This document shows positions 55,262 to 63,570 of a stretch of 64,000 nt of DNA, in pieces. How positions within the stretch are numbered: the stretch's first letter is position 1; the number at the start of each line of letters is the position of its first letter. A program made the position numbers and the translations under genes. This DNA is from Allomuricauda sp. (GTDB lineage: Bacteria > Bacteroidota > Bacteroidia > Flavobacteriales > Flavobacteriaceae): positions 3,473,527 through 3,537,526 of the forward strand of contig CP051244.1 of assembly GCA_017795045.1 (NCBI GenBank), written 5' to 3'. Below the pieces are notes generated by a model. It was not told where the DNA came from, made no database searches, and saw only the letters and a program-made list of their open reading frames with translations.

Positions 55262-55307
55262 GGTAGGTTAATTTGGTATTCTTATAACATTTACTTTTTC
55301 AAAATAG

Positions 55308-55315
55308 TATTTTTG
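55308..55315 (+). promoter_or_regulatory. Putative -7 element of kdsA
   Basis: TATTTTTG, exact TAnnTTTG, only 10 bp upstream of the first ATG (55326). Transcription would begin ~55321, giving a very short leader and favouring the second ATG (55332). Confidence 0.4.
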
Positions 55316-55325
55316 TTGAAAATAT

Positions 55326-56150
55326 ATGCCCATGCGATTAGATGCCATTTCCCAAATAAAACATGCCGATAGCAACAACTTTTTTCTATTGGCCGGTCCC
55401 TGCGCCATTGAAGGCGAGGAAATGGCCATGCGAATAGCGGAAAAGGCAGTGGCCATCACGGATAAACTGCAAATTCCCTATGTGTTCAAAGGAAGTTTTA
55501 AGAAGGCCAATCGAAGTCGCATTGATTCCTTTACCGGAATCGGGGATGAAAAGGCATTGAAAATCCTGAGAAAAGTCTCCGAGACCTTCAAGGTGCCCAC
55601 GGTTACCGACATCCATGAAATTTCGGATGCCTCGATGGCCGCCGAGTATGTGGATGTGCTTCAAATACCTGCATTTTTGGTACGCCAGACCGATTTGGTG
55701 GTCGCCGCTGCAGAAACCGGAAAGGTGGTCAATCTAAAGAAAGGGCAGTTTATGAGCCCTGAAAGCATGAAACATGCCGTTACCAAGGTTACGGAAACAG
55801 GCAACGAACAGGCCATTATTACAGATAGAGGTACCATGTTCGGCTATCAGGACATGATTGTTGACTTTAGGGGCATTCCCACTATGAAGCAGTACGCACC
55901 TGTGGTATTGGATGTGACCCACTCCCTACAACAGCCCAACCAATCCTCTGGGGTTACCGGGGGTAGACCAGCACTGATCGGCACCATGGCCCGCGCGGGT
56001 ATCGCAGCTGGTGTGGACGGTCTTTTTATGGAAACCCATTTTGACCCAGCCAATGCCAAAAGTGATGGTGCAAACATGCTGGATCTAAGCTTATTGGAAA
56101 AATTACTCACCGATTTAACGGCCATCCGACGTACCATTAACTCCCTCTAA
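55326..56150 (+). CDS. kdsA: 3-deoxy-8-phosphooctulonate synthase (KDO8P synthase)
   Basis: Condenses arabinose 5-phosphate with PEP for the lipid A inner core. 274 aa. The family core is intact: FKGSFKKANRS (~55-64), PAFLVRQTDL (~115-124), KKGQFMSPE (~138-146), DRGTMFGYQ (~167-175) and VTGGRPA. Metal-site residues appear as Cys26 (LAGPCAIE), His199 (DVTHSLQ), Glu236 (FMETHFDP) and Asp247 (KSDGAN). The Cys in AGPC indicates the metal-dependent class; metal-independent enzymes have Asn there. Two starts (55326, 55332) are possible. It is followed by 162 bp containing the control region of the iron operon. Confidence 0.95.
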   Translation: MPMRLDAISQIKHADSNNFFLLAGPCAIEGEEMAMRIAEKAVAITDKLQIPYVFKGSFKKANRSRIDSFTGIGDEKALKILRKVSETFKVPTVTDIHEISDASMAAEYVDVLQIPAFLVRQTDLVVAAAETGKVVNLKKGQFMSPESMKHAVTKVTETGNEQAIITDRGTMFGYQDMIVDFRGIPTMKQYAPVVLDVTHSLQQPNQSSGVTGGRPALIGTMARAGIAAGVDGLFMETHFDPANAKSDGANMLDLSLLEKLLTDLTAIRRTINSL

Positions 56151-56218
56151 CATACACATTAAGTAAAGTTCAATGATTAACCCATTGTTAATCATGTGAT
56201 TAGAATTTTTTTTCAACT

Positions 56219-56239
56219 TTATTTTTAATTAGTCTAAAT
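56219..56239 (-). promoter_or_regulatory. Fur-like operator box 1
   Basis: 21-bp box reading ATTTAGACTAATTA then AAAATAA on the minus strand. It matches box 2 in 19 of 21 bases but in the opposite orientation, and sits 4 bp upstream of the -33 TTG region of the receptor promoter. Confidence 0.6.
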
Positions 56240-56243
56240 ATTC

Positions 56244-56275
56244 CTTGCGTAAGTAGGCATCGGCTTATACATTTG
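56244..56275 (+). promoter_or_regulatory. Promoter of the iron-uptake operon
   Basis: TTG at 56245-56247, 20-bp spacer, TACATTTG at 56268-56275, an exact -7 match. Predicted start near 56281, ~30 bp before the ATG. Confidence 0.65.
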
Positions 56276-56285
56276 CAATCAAAAT

Positions 56286-56308
56286 TTATTTAGACCAATT
56301 ATAAATAA
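56286..56308 (+). promoter_or_regulatory. Fur-like operator box 2
   Basis: 23 bp with outer arms TTATTTA/TAAATAA; core ATTTAGACCAATTA. Resembles the ATTTAGA-type half sites of Fur-family boxes in Bacteroidota (recalled, not searched). It overlaps the expected transcription start and ends 4 bp before the ATG, so repressor binding would block initiation. Confidence 0.62.
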
Positions 56309-56312
56309 CCTC

Positions 56313-58634
56313 ATGAAGAATATATTTCTCCTCCTCAGTTTTGCGGTATGTTTTGCTTCGCACGCACAAACTGGAAGCCTTAAAGGCAAAGTGATCGATT
56401 CAAGAAACAATCCACTATCCAACGTAAACATTGCCATTTCACATACCAGTCTGGGTACCACTACGGATGATTCCGGTAGTTACCTGATTCAGGATCTGTC
56501 CCCTGGCTCCTATACCCTTACCTTTTCAATGATAGGGTATGAAAGCCAGACCATTTCAGCAAATGTTTTGGCCAACAGAACAACTTCTGTAACCACCATA
56601 GCCTTGATTGAAAAGAACGAACAATTGAACGAGGTGATTGTTGAAGGCCATCAAAACAAGTACGTGGAAAATGAGCCTTCCACTTCTTTACGGTTAAAGA
56701 CCAAATTGGTGGAGCTGCCCCAAAATGTACAGGTCATCAGTTCTGAAATCCTTCAAGACCAACAGGCCACAAGCATCATGGATGGCGTTATCCGTAATGT
56801 CAGTGGAGTGACCATGTTGGAACACTGGGGACATTTTGCCCGCATCAACATGCGCGGTTTTCGTTTGCCTGCCTTCAGAAATGGTATCAATGTTCAAGAT
56901 AGCTGGGGACCATTGTCTGAAGATATGAACACCGTGGAACGCATTGAATTTGTCAAAGGTCCTGCCGGATTTATGATGTCTGCCGGTGAACCTGGCGGTT
57001 TCTATAACGTAGTCACCAAAAAGCCTACCGAGCAATTTATTGCCAATGCTTCTTTCAGTGTCGGAAGTTTCGATTTTCACCGTGGTACCGTTGATGTTAG
57101 CGGAAAACTCTCCGAAAATGGAAAACTATTGGGACGGTTCAATGCCATGTTGCAAACCAGCGATAGCCATAGGGGCAATGAGGATGTTACCCGATACGGT
57201 ATAGCCCCCTCTCTTACCTACAAATTTTCAGACCGGACTTCCGTTACCGCGGAAATGAACCTACAACAAGCCGAATCTTACATTGGTTCTGCCTATGTTT
57301 TTGCACCCTCCAGTGCCGGATATGCCAGTTTGGACAGGGATTTTAAATTCACCAATAACGATTACCCAGTAACGGACATCCAAGAGGTGACCTTCTTTGC
57401 CAACCTAAAGCATGAGTTTTCCGATAATTGGAGTATGGAAGGACAATTGGGGTATTTGCGCTATGATCAAGTAGGTAATTCAACCTGGTTGCTTTCCCTT
57501 CAGGAAAATGGGGATGCCTATCGCTATGTATCCAAATGGGATGCGCTTTCCTTGGGCAAGTATGCACAAGTATATCTTTATGGAAATTTCAATACGGGTG
57601 GTGTTTCCCATAAGGTCATGGGAGGCTTTGACTATAGTGACAAGTCGTACTGGGCCGATTGGTTTGAATCTTCCGTAGTGGATACCACTACCCCGTTCAA
57701 TATTTTCAATCCGGTTTATGGTACCAGTCCAGAGCCTGTTTTTGACCGTTCTGCCTCTGTTCAATATCGTAATGGTGGCACTCCTTATGGTGCGAATACT
57801 GTAAGAGCCTATTATGCCCAAGATGAGATTGGGTTCCTCGATAACCATATCCGATTTACATTGGCTGGTAGATACACCAATCTCTATACCCTTGGCAAAA
57901 CAGAAACAGATGATGTTTTTACCCCGCGGGTAGGTTTAAGTGTGGATATTGTTCCCACCTTGACCGCCTACGCATTGTACGACCAATCCTTTTTACCACA
58001 AAGTGGCGTGAACAGCTCAGGCGAATTGCTTAATGACCCTGTGGAAGGAAAAGACATTGAAGGAGGTATCAAGGCCAACTTCTTTGATGGGAGACTGCGG
58101 ACGTCATTGGGTGTTTATAAAATCAACAAAAACAAAATCTTGGTGGGCGACCCAGCCTATCCCAACGATAATTTCTCCATCTACTCCGGTGAAATCGAAT
58201 CCAAGGGAATTGAATTTGATGCACAAGGGCAGATTACCCCAGAATTGAACATCATTCTCAACTATGCCAACACCAATGTAAAAGATAAATCGGGCAGCCT
58301 TGTGGCCGGCCACTCCAAACATGTGACCAATGGATGGTTGAACTACAATTTTTCCGAGACATCGGCATTGAGCGGATTTGGGGCATCCTTGGGATATCAA
58401 TACCAATTGGACCGTTCCACATGGGCTTGGGCCGCTGACAACCAATCCGACCTACCCAACTATTTCAGGTTAGATGGGGCCCTATCATGGAGAAATGACC
58501 ATTTCAGGGTTCAATTGAACATCAACAATATCCTTGATGAATACCTGTATTCCGGGTCTGATTATGGAACCTATCTGTACTGGCAATCAGAACCGGGAAT
58601 CAACGGTAGGGTAACCGTAGCATACACCTTTTAA
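56313..58634 (+). CDS. TonB-dependent siderophore receptor
   Basis: A 773-aa outer-membrane receptor importing a ferric siderophore. Signal peptide ~1-19; a CarboxypepD_reg-like domain (~22-105: LKGKVIDSRNNPLSNVNIAI and YLIQDLSPGSY); a plug (~125-245: LPQNVQVISSEILQDQQA, INMRGFRLPAFRNGI, RIEFVKGPAGFMMSAGEPGG in parts, FYNVVTKKP); and a barrel ending VTVAYTF. The KGPAGFMMSAGEPGGF motif is the siderophore-receptor plug signature. The N-terminal regulatory-like domain is common in Bacteroidota TonB receptors. It opens a five-gene operon and has the paired Fur-like boxes upstream. The siderophore is unknown. Confidence 0.93.
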   Translation: MKNIFLLLSFAVCFASHAQTGSLKGKVIDSRNNPLSNVNIAISHTSLGTTTDDSGSYLIQDLSPGSYTLTFSMIGYESQTISANVLANRTTSVTTIALIEKNEQLNEVIVEGHQNKYVENEPSTSLRLKTKLVELPQNVQVISSEILQDQQATSIMDGVIRNVSGVTMLEHWGHFARINMRGFRLPAFRNGINVQDSWGPLSEDMNTVERIEFVKGPAGFMMSAGEPGGFYNVVTKKPTEQFIANASFSVGSFDFHRGTVDVSGKLSENGKLLGRFNAMLQTSDSHRGNEDVTRYGIAPSLTYKFSDRTSVTAEMNLQQAESYIGSAYVFAPSSAGYASLDRDFKFTNNDYPVTDIQEVTFFANLKHEFSDNWSMEGQLGYLRYDQVGNSTWLLSLQENGDAYRYVSKWDALSLGKYAQVYLYGNFNTGGVSHKVMGGFDYSDKSYWADWFESSVVDTTTPFNIFNPVYGTSPEPVFDRSASVQYRNGGTPYGANTVRAYYAQDEIGFLDNHIRFTLAGRYTNLYTLGKTETDDVFTPRVGLSVDIVPTLTAYALYDQSFLPQSGVNSSGELLNDPVEGKDIEGGIKANFFDGRLRTSLGVYKINKNKILVGDPAYPNDNFSIYSGEIESKGIEFDAQGQITPELNIILNYANTNVKDKSGSLVAGHSKHVTNGWLNYNFSETSALSGFGASLGYQYQLDRSTWAWAADNQSDLPNYFRLDGALSWRNDHFRVQLNINNILDEYLYSGSDYGTYLYWQSEPGINGRVTVAYTF

Positions 58635-58687
58635 GCAACCATAACATTGGGCCCATTGCATATATGGGCCTTTAAAAACCTGATATC

Positions 58688-59407
58688 ATGAAAACAAATT
58701 GCATTGCGTTATTGCTCTTCCTTTTTGGACTGGCTTCTGCCAACGCCCATTACCTATGGATAGAGACCGAGGGCAACGGAACCTTGGGCCAGCCCCATGA
58801 AGTCCGTGTGCACTTTGGGGAATACACCTATGGGGTTATTGAAGAGGTGGAAGGGGAAGCTTTCCCAGCCGTTTCAAAGTTTACCCTTTGGGTAATTGCT
58901 CCCGATGGCACTAAAACCCAACTGAACACCACTCCCAAGAAAGACCATTATCTGGCCCATTTCACTCCAAACAAGAATGGTGTGTACACAGTGGTAATGA
59001 ACAATGATGAGATTGATGTCATTGATTACACCCAGTATGATTTTGGCATCTTCAAAACCCATTATCACTCAACCGCCAAGGTCCGGATAGGCAGTACAGA
59101 TGCCGATACCAAAACAGCAAATCCCAACGGTATTGTGGTAAAGCAATTGGCCAATAATGGGAATGAAGTCAAACTTCAAGTACTGTACAAAGACCAACCT
59201 TTGGCAAAAAACGAATTGCAAGTCTATGTGGCGGACCTTTGGTCAAAGACCTTGCACACCGATGACAATGGCGAAGTATCCTTTGCCCTGCCTTGGAACA
59301 CCAAGTACATTGTGGAGACCACGACCAAAGAAGAAGTTCCTGGCACATACAAAGGGGATGACTATGAGTTTATTTGGCATTGCGCCACCTATTGCATAAA
59401 ACCATAA
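58688..59407 (+). CDS. DUF4198 periplasmic protein
   Basis: A 239-aa secreted protein with signal MKTNCIALLLFLFGLASANA, starting HYLWIETEG, the DUF4198 opening, with histidines that could bind metal (His21, and more at YNPH-like loops such as FKTHYHSTAK). The fold is predicted strand-rich with an Ig-like C-terminal half (LQVYVADLWSKTLHTDDNGEVSF, as DNGEVSFALPW). It lies 53 bp after the receptor and 3 bp before the next gene. DUF4198 members are linked to periplasmic metal handling in annotation, without firm evidence. Confidence 0.82.
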   Translation: MKTNCIALLLFLFGLASANAHYLWIETEGNGTLGQPHEVRVHFGEYTYGVIEEVEGEAFPAVSKFTLWVIAPDGTKTQLNTTPKKDHYLAHFTPNKNGVYTVVMNNDEIDVIDYTQYDFGIFKTHYHSTAKVRIGSTDADTKTANPNGIVVKQLANNGNEVKLQVLYKDQPLAKNELQVYVADLWSKTLHTDDNGEVSFALPWNTKYIVETTTKEEVPGTYKGDDYEFIWHCATYCIKP

Positions 59408-59410
59408 GCT

Positions 59411-59743
59411 ATGGTGACCCTTATTTCATTGCTCACTTTTATGGCCTTTTATCTGCTTTACGGTACCTCTAAAAAGATGGCCGCCATAGGTGAACTGGGC
59501 ACTGAAAAATGGACAGGTGAACATAAAAAAATAGCTCAATCAGCCAGTTTGGCCCTAATGATTTTTTCATTGGGGCTTAGCTGTTTTTTATGGGGTCTTG
59601 GTTCCGGAACCTTCACTTTTTTCATCCTTTTGATGACCGTTGCCAGTTTGGTGATTCTCCTGGCCCCCTTACGCTTGTTGAACTATCGCTTTTTGGGTAT
59701 CCTTTTTTTATGTTCCATCCTTTTTGAAACTTTATTGTTTTAA
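59411..59743 (+). CDS. DUF3325-like small membrane protein
   Basis: A 110-aa protein of four predicted helices (~3-18, 42-62, 66-84, 90-108). The size, gene position before the PepSY-TM gene and helix pattern match the DUF3325 proteins found in siderophore receptor operons of Proteobacteria; sequence identity is too low for certainty by eye. It starts 3 bp after the DUF4198 stop and 3 bp before the next gene. Confidence 0.62.
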   Translation: MVTLISLLTFMAFYLLYGTSKKMAAIGELGTEKWTGEHKKIAQSASLALMIFSLGLSCFLWGLGSGTFTFFILLMTVASLVILLAPLRLLNYRFLGILFLCSILFETLLF

Positions 59744-59746
59744 CCT

Positions 59747-60046
59747 ATGCCAGCCAACAAAAAATATTTGACCCCATCCCCCTCGCAACGATTTGCCAAA
59801 ATAACCGCTGCCATTTTGGGAGGTCTTATGGTGGCCATTATGTTCCATATGGCCTTGGCCAGTTGGTTCAACCACGTAGCTGTTATTATTACCAGTACAT
59901 TTTCCGCTTTCATCCTTTGGGCCGTACTGATGGTCTTGGCTTTTTTGGGCAAGAACGGATGGAAGGTCTGGGGCATGTATCTCTTGGCCAGTTTAGTGCT
60001 CTTTGTCATATTTTATTTTGGAAACCAAACCAACCCTCTTGTTTAA
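59747..60046 (+). CDS. DUF3649-like small membrane protein
   Basis: A 99-aa protein with three predicted helices (~19-41, 47-67, 73-92). Position and size match DUF3649-type iron-uptake proteins placed between DUF3325 and PepSY-TM genes. The assignment rests mostly on synteny. It ends 4 bp before the PepSY gene. Confidence 0.58.
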   Translation: MPANKKYLTPSPSQRFAKITAAILGGLMVAIMFHMALASWFNHVAVIITSTFSAFILWAVLMVLAFLGKNGWKVWGMYLLASLVLFVIFYFGNQTNPLV

Positions 60047-60050
60047 AACT

Positions 60051-61622
60051 ATGGGAAACCGCATTTACAATATTTTGTTCCATACGCATACCGTGAGTGG
60101 TATTGTGATCAGTGTGGCACTCTATGTCATTTTTTTTACGGGATCTTTCTCTTTTTTCAGGGATGAAATTGCCAATTGGCAACGTGGACATTCCGTAAGT
60201 CAGGAAGATGCATTGCCCGGCAGCATGGATGGGCATCTTAACGACCTTTCCAAAGAGTACAATTTGTACGGTCGGGATGTGGAACTGCGACATTATTACA
60301 ACGAAAGAAGTATTTCCGTAAACTTGGGGGCTTCCAAGGATTCATTGGCATCAGAAGAGGAAAAAACTCCCGTATTTTTCTATTTGGACCCCGAGGCCAA
60401 GACCAAGACCAATAATTACGCGAGCAATTACCATTTGGGGGAGTTCTTATACCGACTCCATTTTCTCGATCAGATTCCGTACCCCTATGGCCGTTACTTG
60501 GCCGGATTGGTGGCTTTCTTTTTTCTGTTTGCGATCATTACGGGCATACTGGTACATTGGAACAAAATTGTCTCCAACTTTTATGTGTTTCGCCCTTGGG
60601 CCAAAATAAAAGCAATGTGGACCGATGCCCATACTGCCCTTGGGGTGATAGGATTTCCATTCCAGTTTGTATATGCCGTTACCGGGGCCTTTTTCCTGTT
60701 GAAGGGCATATTGATGCTTCCTCTTGTAGCGGGGCTCTACGATGGTGACCAAAACCAATTGTTTGAAGATCTGGAATACAACCACCCGGTTTACGAATTC
60801 CAGAACGAAAAACTGGACCAAACCATCAACTTGGACCAATATATTGCCGAGATGAAAGAAGAATGGGGTGATTTTAGGGTTACGGAGACCCATATTTTCA
60901 ACTATGGCGACCAAAACATGCACGCCGCCATTAGCGGATATCTTGGGTATGACACCAAACTGAACGGTCTGGGATACCGTATTTATAAAATTGCTGACGG
61001 TTCCATTGAGCAAGAGAAAGTACCGATTACCCAAACTTCTTATTTGGATGGGGTAAAAAATATGATGTTCCGTCTCCATTTTGGTGATTATGCAGGCTAT
61101 GGCTTACGAGTGATCTCCTTTATCCTTGGACTGGTCTCTTGCTTTGTCATCCTCTCTGGGATTATGATTTGGTTGGTGGCACGAGATAAAAAGAACATCC
61201 CGGAAAAACGCCGAAAGTTTAACCAACAAGTGGCGAATTGGTATATGGCCATCTGCCTTACCTTGTTGCCCGTTACCGCTTTGGAATTTATCATCGTAAA
61301 GTTTGCACCCACAGTAAATATGGGTTTCCTCTACCAAACCTATTTTCCAATTTGGTTGGTCGCAAGCGTGTTCTTTATCCTTAAAAAGGATATTGCCTTT
61401 ACCAATAAATGGACTTTGATCTCTGGTGGCATTTTGGGCTTGTTGGTTCCGATTGCCAATGGAATCACAACAGGCAATTGGATGTGGATAGCCTATCAAA
61501 ATGGATATCAACATATCCTTTTGGTGGATTTGCTTTGGCTGGTTTTGGGTATTGCCTCACTTTGGATCGCTTTCTTCAAACTAAGTACAGAAAGGGCCGA
61601 ACTGACGCCAACCAAAGGTTGA
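60051..61622 (+). CDS. PepSY-associated TM protein (PiuB/FpvG-like reductase)
   Basis: A 523-aa inner-membrane protein beginning at the ATG 60051 (an in-frame start at 60003 lies inside the previous gene). Helices are at ~13-35, 150-180, 205-232, 340-365, 395-415, 425-445, 455-475 and 480-500, with a large periplasmic PepSY segment (~40-150, 240-330). Conserved helix-linked His residues occur in HTHTVSG (~11-17), RLHFLDQIPYPYGR, WNKIVSNFYVF and DAHTALG. PepSY-TM proteins of this kind reduce ferric siderophores from the periplasmic side (FpvG, FoxB). The set here suggests the same role. It is the last operon gene and is tail-to-tail with DUF1801. Confidence 0.85.
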   Translation: MGNRIYNILFHTHTVSGIVISVALYVIFFTGSFSFFRDEIANWQRGHSVSQEDALPGSMDGHLNDLSKEYNLYGRDVELRHYYNERSISVNLGASKDSLASEEEKTPVFFYLDPEAKTKTNNYASNYHLGEFLYRLHFLDQIPYPYGRYLAGLVAFFFLFAIITGILVHWNKIVSNFYVFRPWAKIKAMWTDAHTALGVIGFPFQFVYAVTGAFFLLKGILMLPLVAGLYDGDQNQLFEDLEYNHPVYEFQNEKLDQTINLDQYIAEMKEEWGDFRVTETHIFNYGDQNMHAAISGYLGYDTKLNGLGYRIYKIADGSIEQEKVPITQTSYLDGVKNMMFRLHFGDYAGYGLRVISFILGLVSCFVILSGIMIWLVARDKKNIPEKRRKFNQQVANWYMAICLTLLPVTALEFIIVKFAPTVNMGFLYQTYFPIWLVASVFFILKKDIAFTNKWTLISGGILGLLVPIANGITTGNWMWIAYQNGYQHILLVDLLWLVLGIASLWIAFFKLSTERAELTPTKG

Positions 61623-61988
61623 TCATTTCCAAAAACCCTTATGGTTTACGGTTTCTGCATCTTTGATAACGGCTACAAAGACTTCAGCATCAAGATCCTC
61701 CAGAGTATGGTACCGAAGTGAACGCATTACTTTTCTACCCTCGGTGACCATTTTATCTAAATGAACGCTAAGGTGTGCCGAACTCCAAAAGCCTACATCC
61801 ACATAGCCTTTTTTAGGGGACACATTTAGGTAACAAAATGGTTTCCCCTTCAGATAATAGAAAGGAATGCGATACTTGTATTTGAGTTCCACATCAGGTA
61901 CCTTGCTCTCTACTAAGACCTGTAATTGCAAAAGAATGCTTTTAAAAGGTTCGGGTTGATCTAGGATATAAGCTTCGGCGGGGTTCAT
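61623..61988 (-). CDS. DUF1801 (YdhG-like) protein
   Basis: A 121-aa soluble protein with the DUF1801 pattern: LQVLVESKVPDVELKYKYRIPFYYL (as VPDVELKYKYRIPFYY), PFCYLNVSPKKGYVDVGF and GRKVMRSLRYHTLEDLD. The family fold resembles a YjbR-like/iron-chaperone domain; function is not established. It directly abuts the PepSY gene stop (61622/61623) on the opposite strand. Confidence 0.85.
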   Translation of the reverse strand: MNPAEAYILDQPEPFKSILLQLQVLVESKVPDVELKYKYRIPFYYLKGKPFCYLNVSPKKGYVDVGFWSSAHLSVHLDKMVTEGRKVMRSLRYHTLEDLDAEVFVAVIKDAETVNHKGFWK

Positions 61989-62074
61989 GTATCAAAAATC
62001 AGAAATTGATTCCATTTTACCATTTCTTAATCCAAATTATTTTTCTTGTAAAGCAATAATGCAAGAACGTTTCA

Positions 62075-62082
62075 TACATTTG
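62075..62082 (+). promoter_or_regulatory. Putative -7 element of PHP gene
   Basis: TACATTTG, exact TAnnTTTG match, 16 bp before the ATG at 62099. No -33 match at normal spacing. Confidence 0.4.
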
Positions 62083-62098
62083 GAAAAAACCGACCACC

Positions 62099-63220
62099 AT
62101 GAAACTCCAACCTCTCTTTTTGCTCCTCTTTGCCTCCGTTGTGATTTTTGCCCAAGAGCATTCGCACACCAGCTCAAAAGCGATGACCTTCCCAGATGTT
62201 CCCAATTATAAAACCCTAAAAACAGATTTCCATCAGCACACGGTTTTCTCGGATGGAAATGTTTGGCCCACCATTAGGGTATCGGAAGCCCTACGGGAAA
62301 ATTTGGACGTGATTTCCTTAACCGAGCATTTGGAGTATCAACCGCATAAGGAGGATATTCCCCATCCCGATAGAAACCGTTCTTTTGAGTTGGCCTTGGC
62401 CGAAGCAAAGGACCATGACCTTTTGATCATCAATGGTTCTGAAATCACCCGCGGCGCCCCCATGGGTCACAACAATGCCATTTTTATCCAAGATGCCAAT
62501 AAGTTGTTGCATGACAAGGCGGAAACTGTTTTTGGGGAAGCCAAAAAACAAGGGGCCTTTGTATTTTGGAACCACCCGGCATGGTATCCGCAATCTCCAA
62601 AAGGAAATCCCATTTTAAGCGATTTCCAAAAAGAACGTATCAAAAACGGGGAATTGCAGGGTATAGAGGTCATCAATATGGGAGACTACGCGGAAGAATC
62701 CTTGGCCTTGGCCCTAGAGAACAATCTTACCATTATGGGCACCAGTGACATCCATGGTTTAATTGATTGGGACTATACTGAAAAAGGCCATAATCGCCCC
62801 ATTACTTTGGTTTTTGCAAAAGAAAAAACAGCGGAATCGGTTAGAGAAGCGTTGTTTGCAGGACGTACCGTTGCCGTATACAACTCCCTTTTGGTCGGGA
62901 AGGAAGAGAACCTATTGCCCCTGCTCAAAGCATGCATTTCCATTGAGGAAGCCACATACATCAACAAAACCTCCATTTTAAAGGTTACCCTAAAGAATTT
63001 ATCAAGCAGTGATTTGATCTTTGAGAACCAGATGCCGTATACCTTTTACTCCAGTCCTGCAGTGTTCACCGTTCCAGCAGAGGGCACTAAAGTGATTCAA
63101 ATAAAAACCTTGGAAAAACTGGATTCCCTATCCTTAAACCTAAAGGCGTTGGGAGCCTATGTAGCACCCAAACAGCATCCTACCGTTCAGTGGGACATTA
63201 CCGTTGAAAACAAGGATTAA
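62099..63220 (+). CDS. PHP-domain phosphoesterase (Sb-PDE-like), exported
   Basis: A 373-aa secreted protein: signal MKLQPLFLLLFASVVIFA, then a PHP domain (~40-255). Metal motifs are DFHQHTVFSDG (~43-53), LTEHLEYQ (~75-82), NGSEITRG (~115-122), FWNHPAW (~155-161) and GTSDIHGL (~212-219). A C-terminal beta domain (~260-373) with KVTLKNLSSSDLIF follows. This architecture fits the Sb-PDE phosphodiesterase family, active on phosphodiester bonds outside the cytoplasm. The substrate is unknown. It overlaps the convergent small gene by 4 bp. Confidence 0.86.
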   Translation: MKLQPLFLLLFASVVIFAQEHSHTSSKAMTFPDVPNYKTLKTDFHQHTVFSDGNVWPTIRVSEALRENLDVISLTEHLEYQPHKEDIPHPDRNRSFELALAEAKDHDLLIINGSEITRGAPMGHNNAIFIQDANKLLHDKAETVFGEAKKQGAFVFWNHPAWYPQSPKGNPILSDFQKERIKNGELQGIEVINMGDYAEESLALALENNLTIMGTSDIHGLIDWDYTEKGHNRPITLVFAKEKTAESVREALFAGRTVAVYNSLLVGKEENLLPLLKACISIEEATYINKTSILKVTLKNLSSSDLIFENQMPYTFYSSPAVFTVPAEGTKVIQIKTLEKLDSLSLNLKALGAYVAPKQHPTVQWDITVENKD

Positions 63221-63492
63221 GCCACGGAAAAGAGTTCGTGTCCGTTGATTTCCGTATCAAAATCGATACGGATTTTTTCAATGTGGTCCGCTGGGGTCTT
63301 GTCCGAAATCCACACCCATTGGTTTTTCATATCCACATCAAAATGAAAACAGGAAAAATCGGTACAGCAATCTCCATCGAACTTGGATAGCAGAAACTTG
63401 GTAATTCTGGGCCTAAGCCTATATTCCATGTCTATGCATGCCCGTTTAGCGGAGGAATCGGCATGGTCTGACAATATCCAATTGAACTTCAT
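63217..63492 (-). CDS. Small conserved-looking hypothetical protein
   Basis: A 91-aa protein, MKFNWILSDHADSSAKRACI..., with several Cys (RACIDMEY, GDCCTDFSCFH) and an acidic strand-rich second half (WVWISDKTPADHIEKIRID). No family recognised. The CCTDFSC cluster could bind metal but that is only a suggestion. It lies tail-to-tail with the PHP gene, overlapping by 4 bp, and 79 bp upstream is the partial dehydrogenase on the same strand side. Confidence 0.5.
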   Translation of the reverse strand: MKFNWILSDHADSSAKRACIDMEYRLRPRITKFLLSKFDGDCCTDFSCFHFDVDMKNQWVWISDKTPADHIEKIRIDFDTEINGHELFSVA

Positions 63493-63570
63493 TTTCAGCA
63501 GAATAAGAGAATCAATATACTAAAAAATACACTATGTTCCACAACGTGTTCCGTATACCGATGAAATGGG

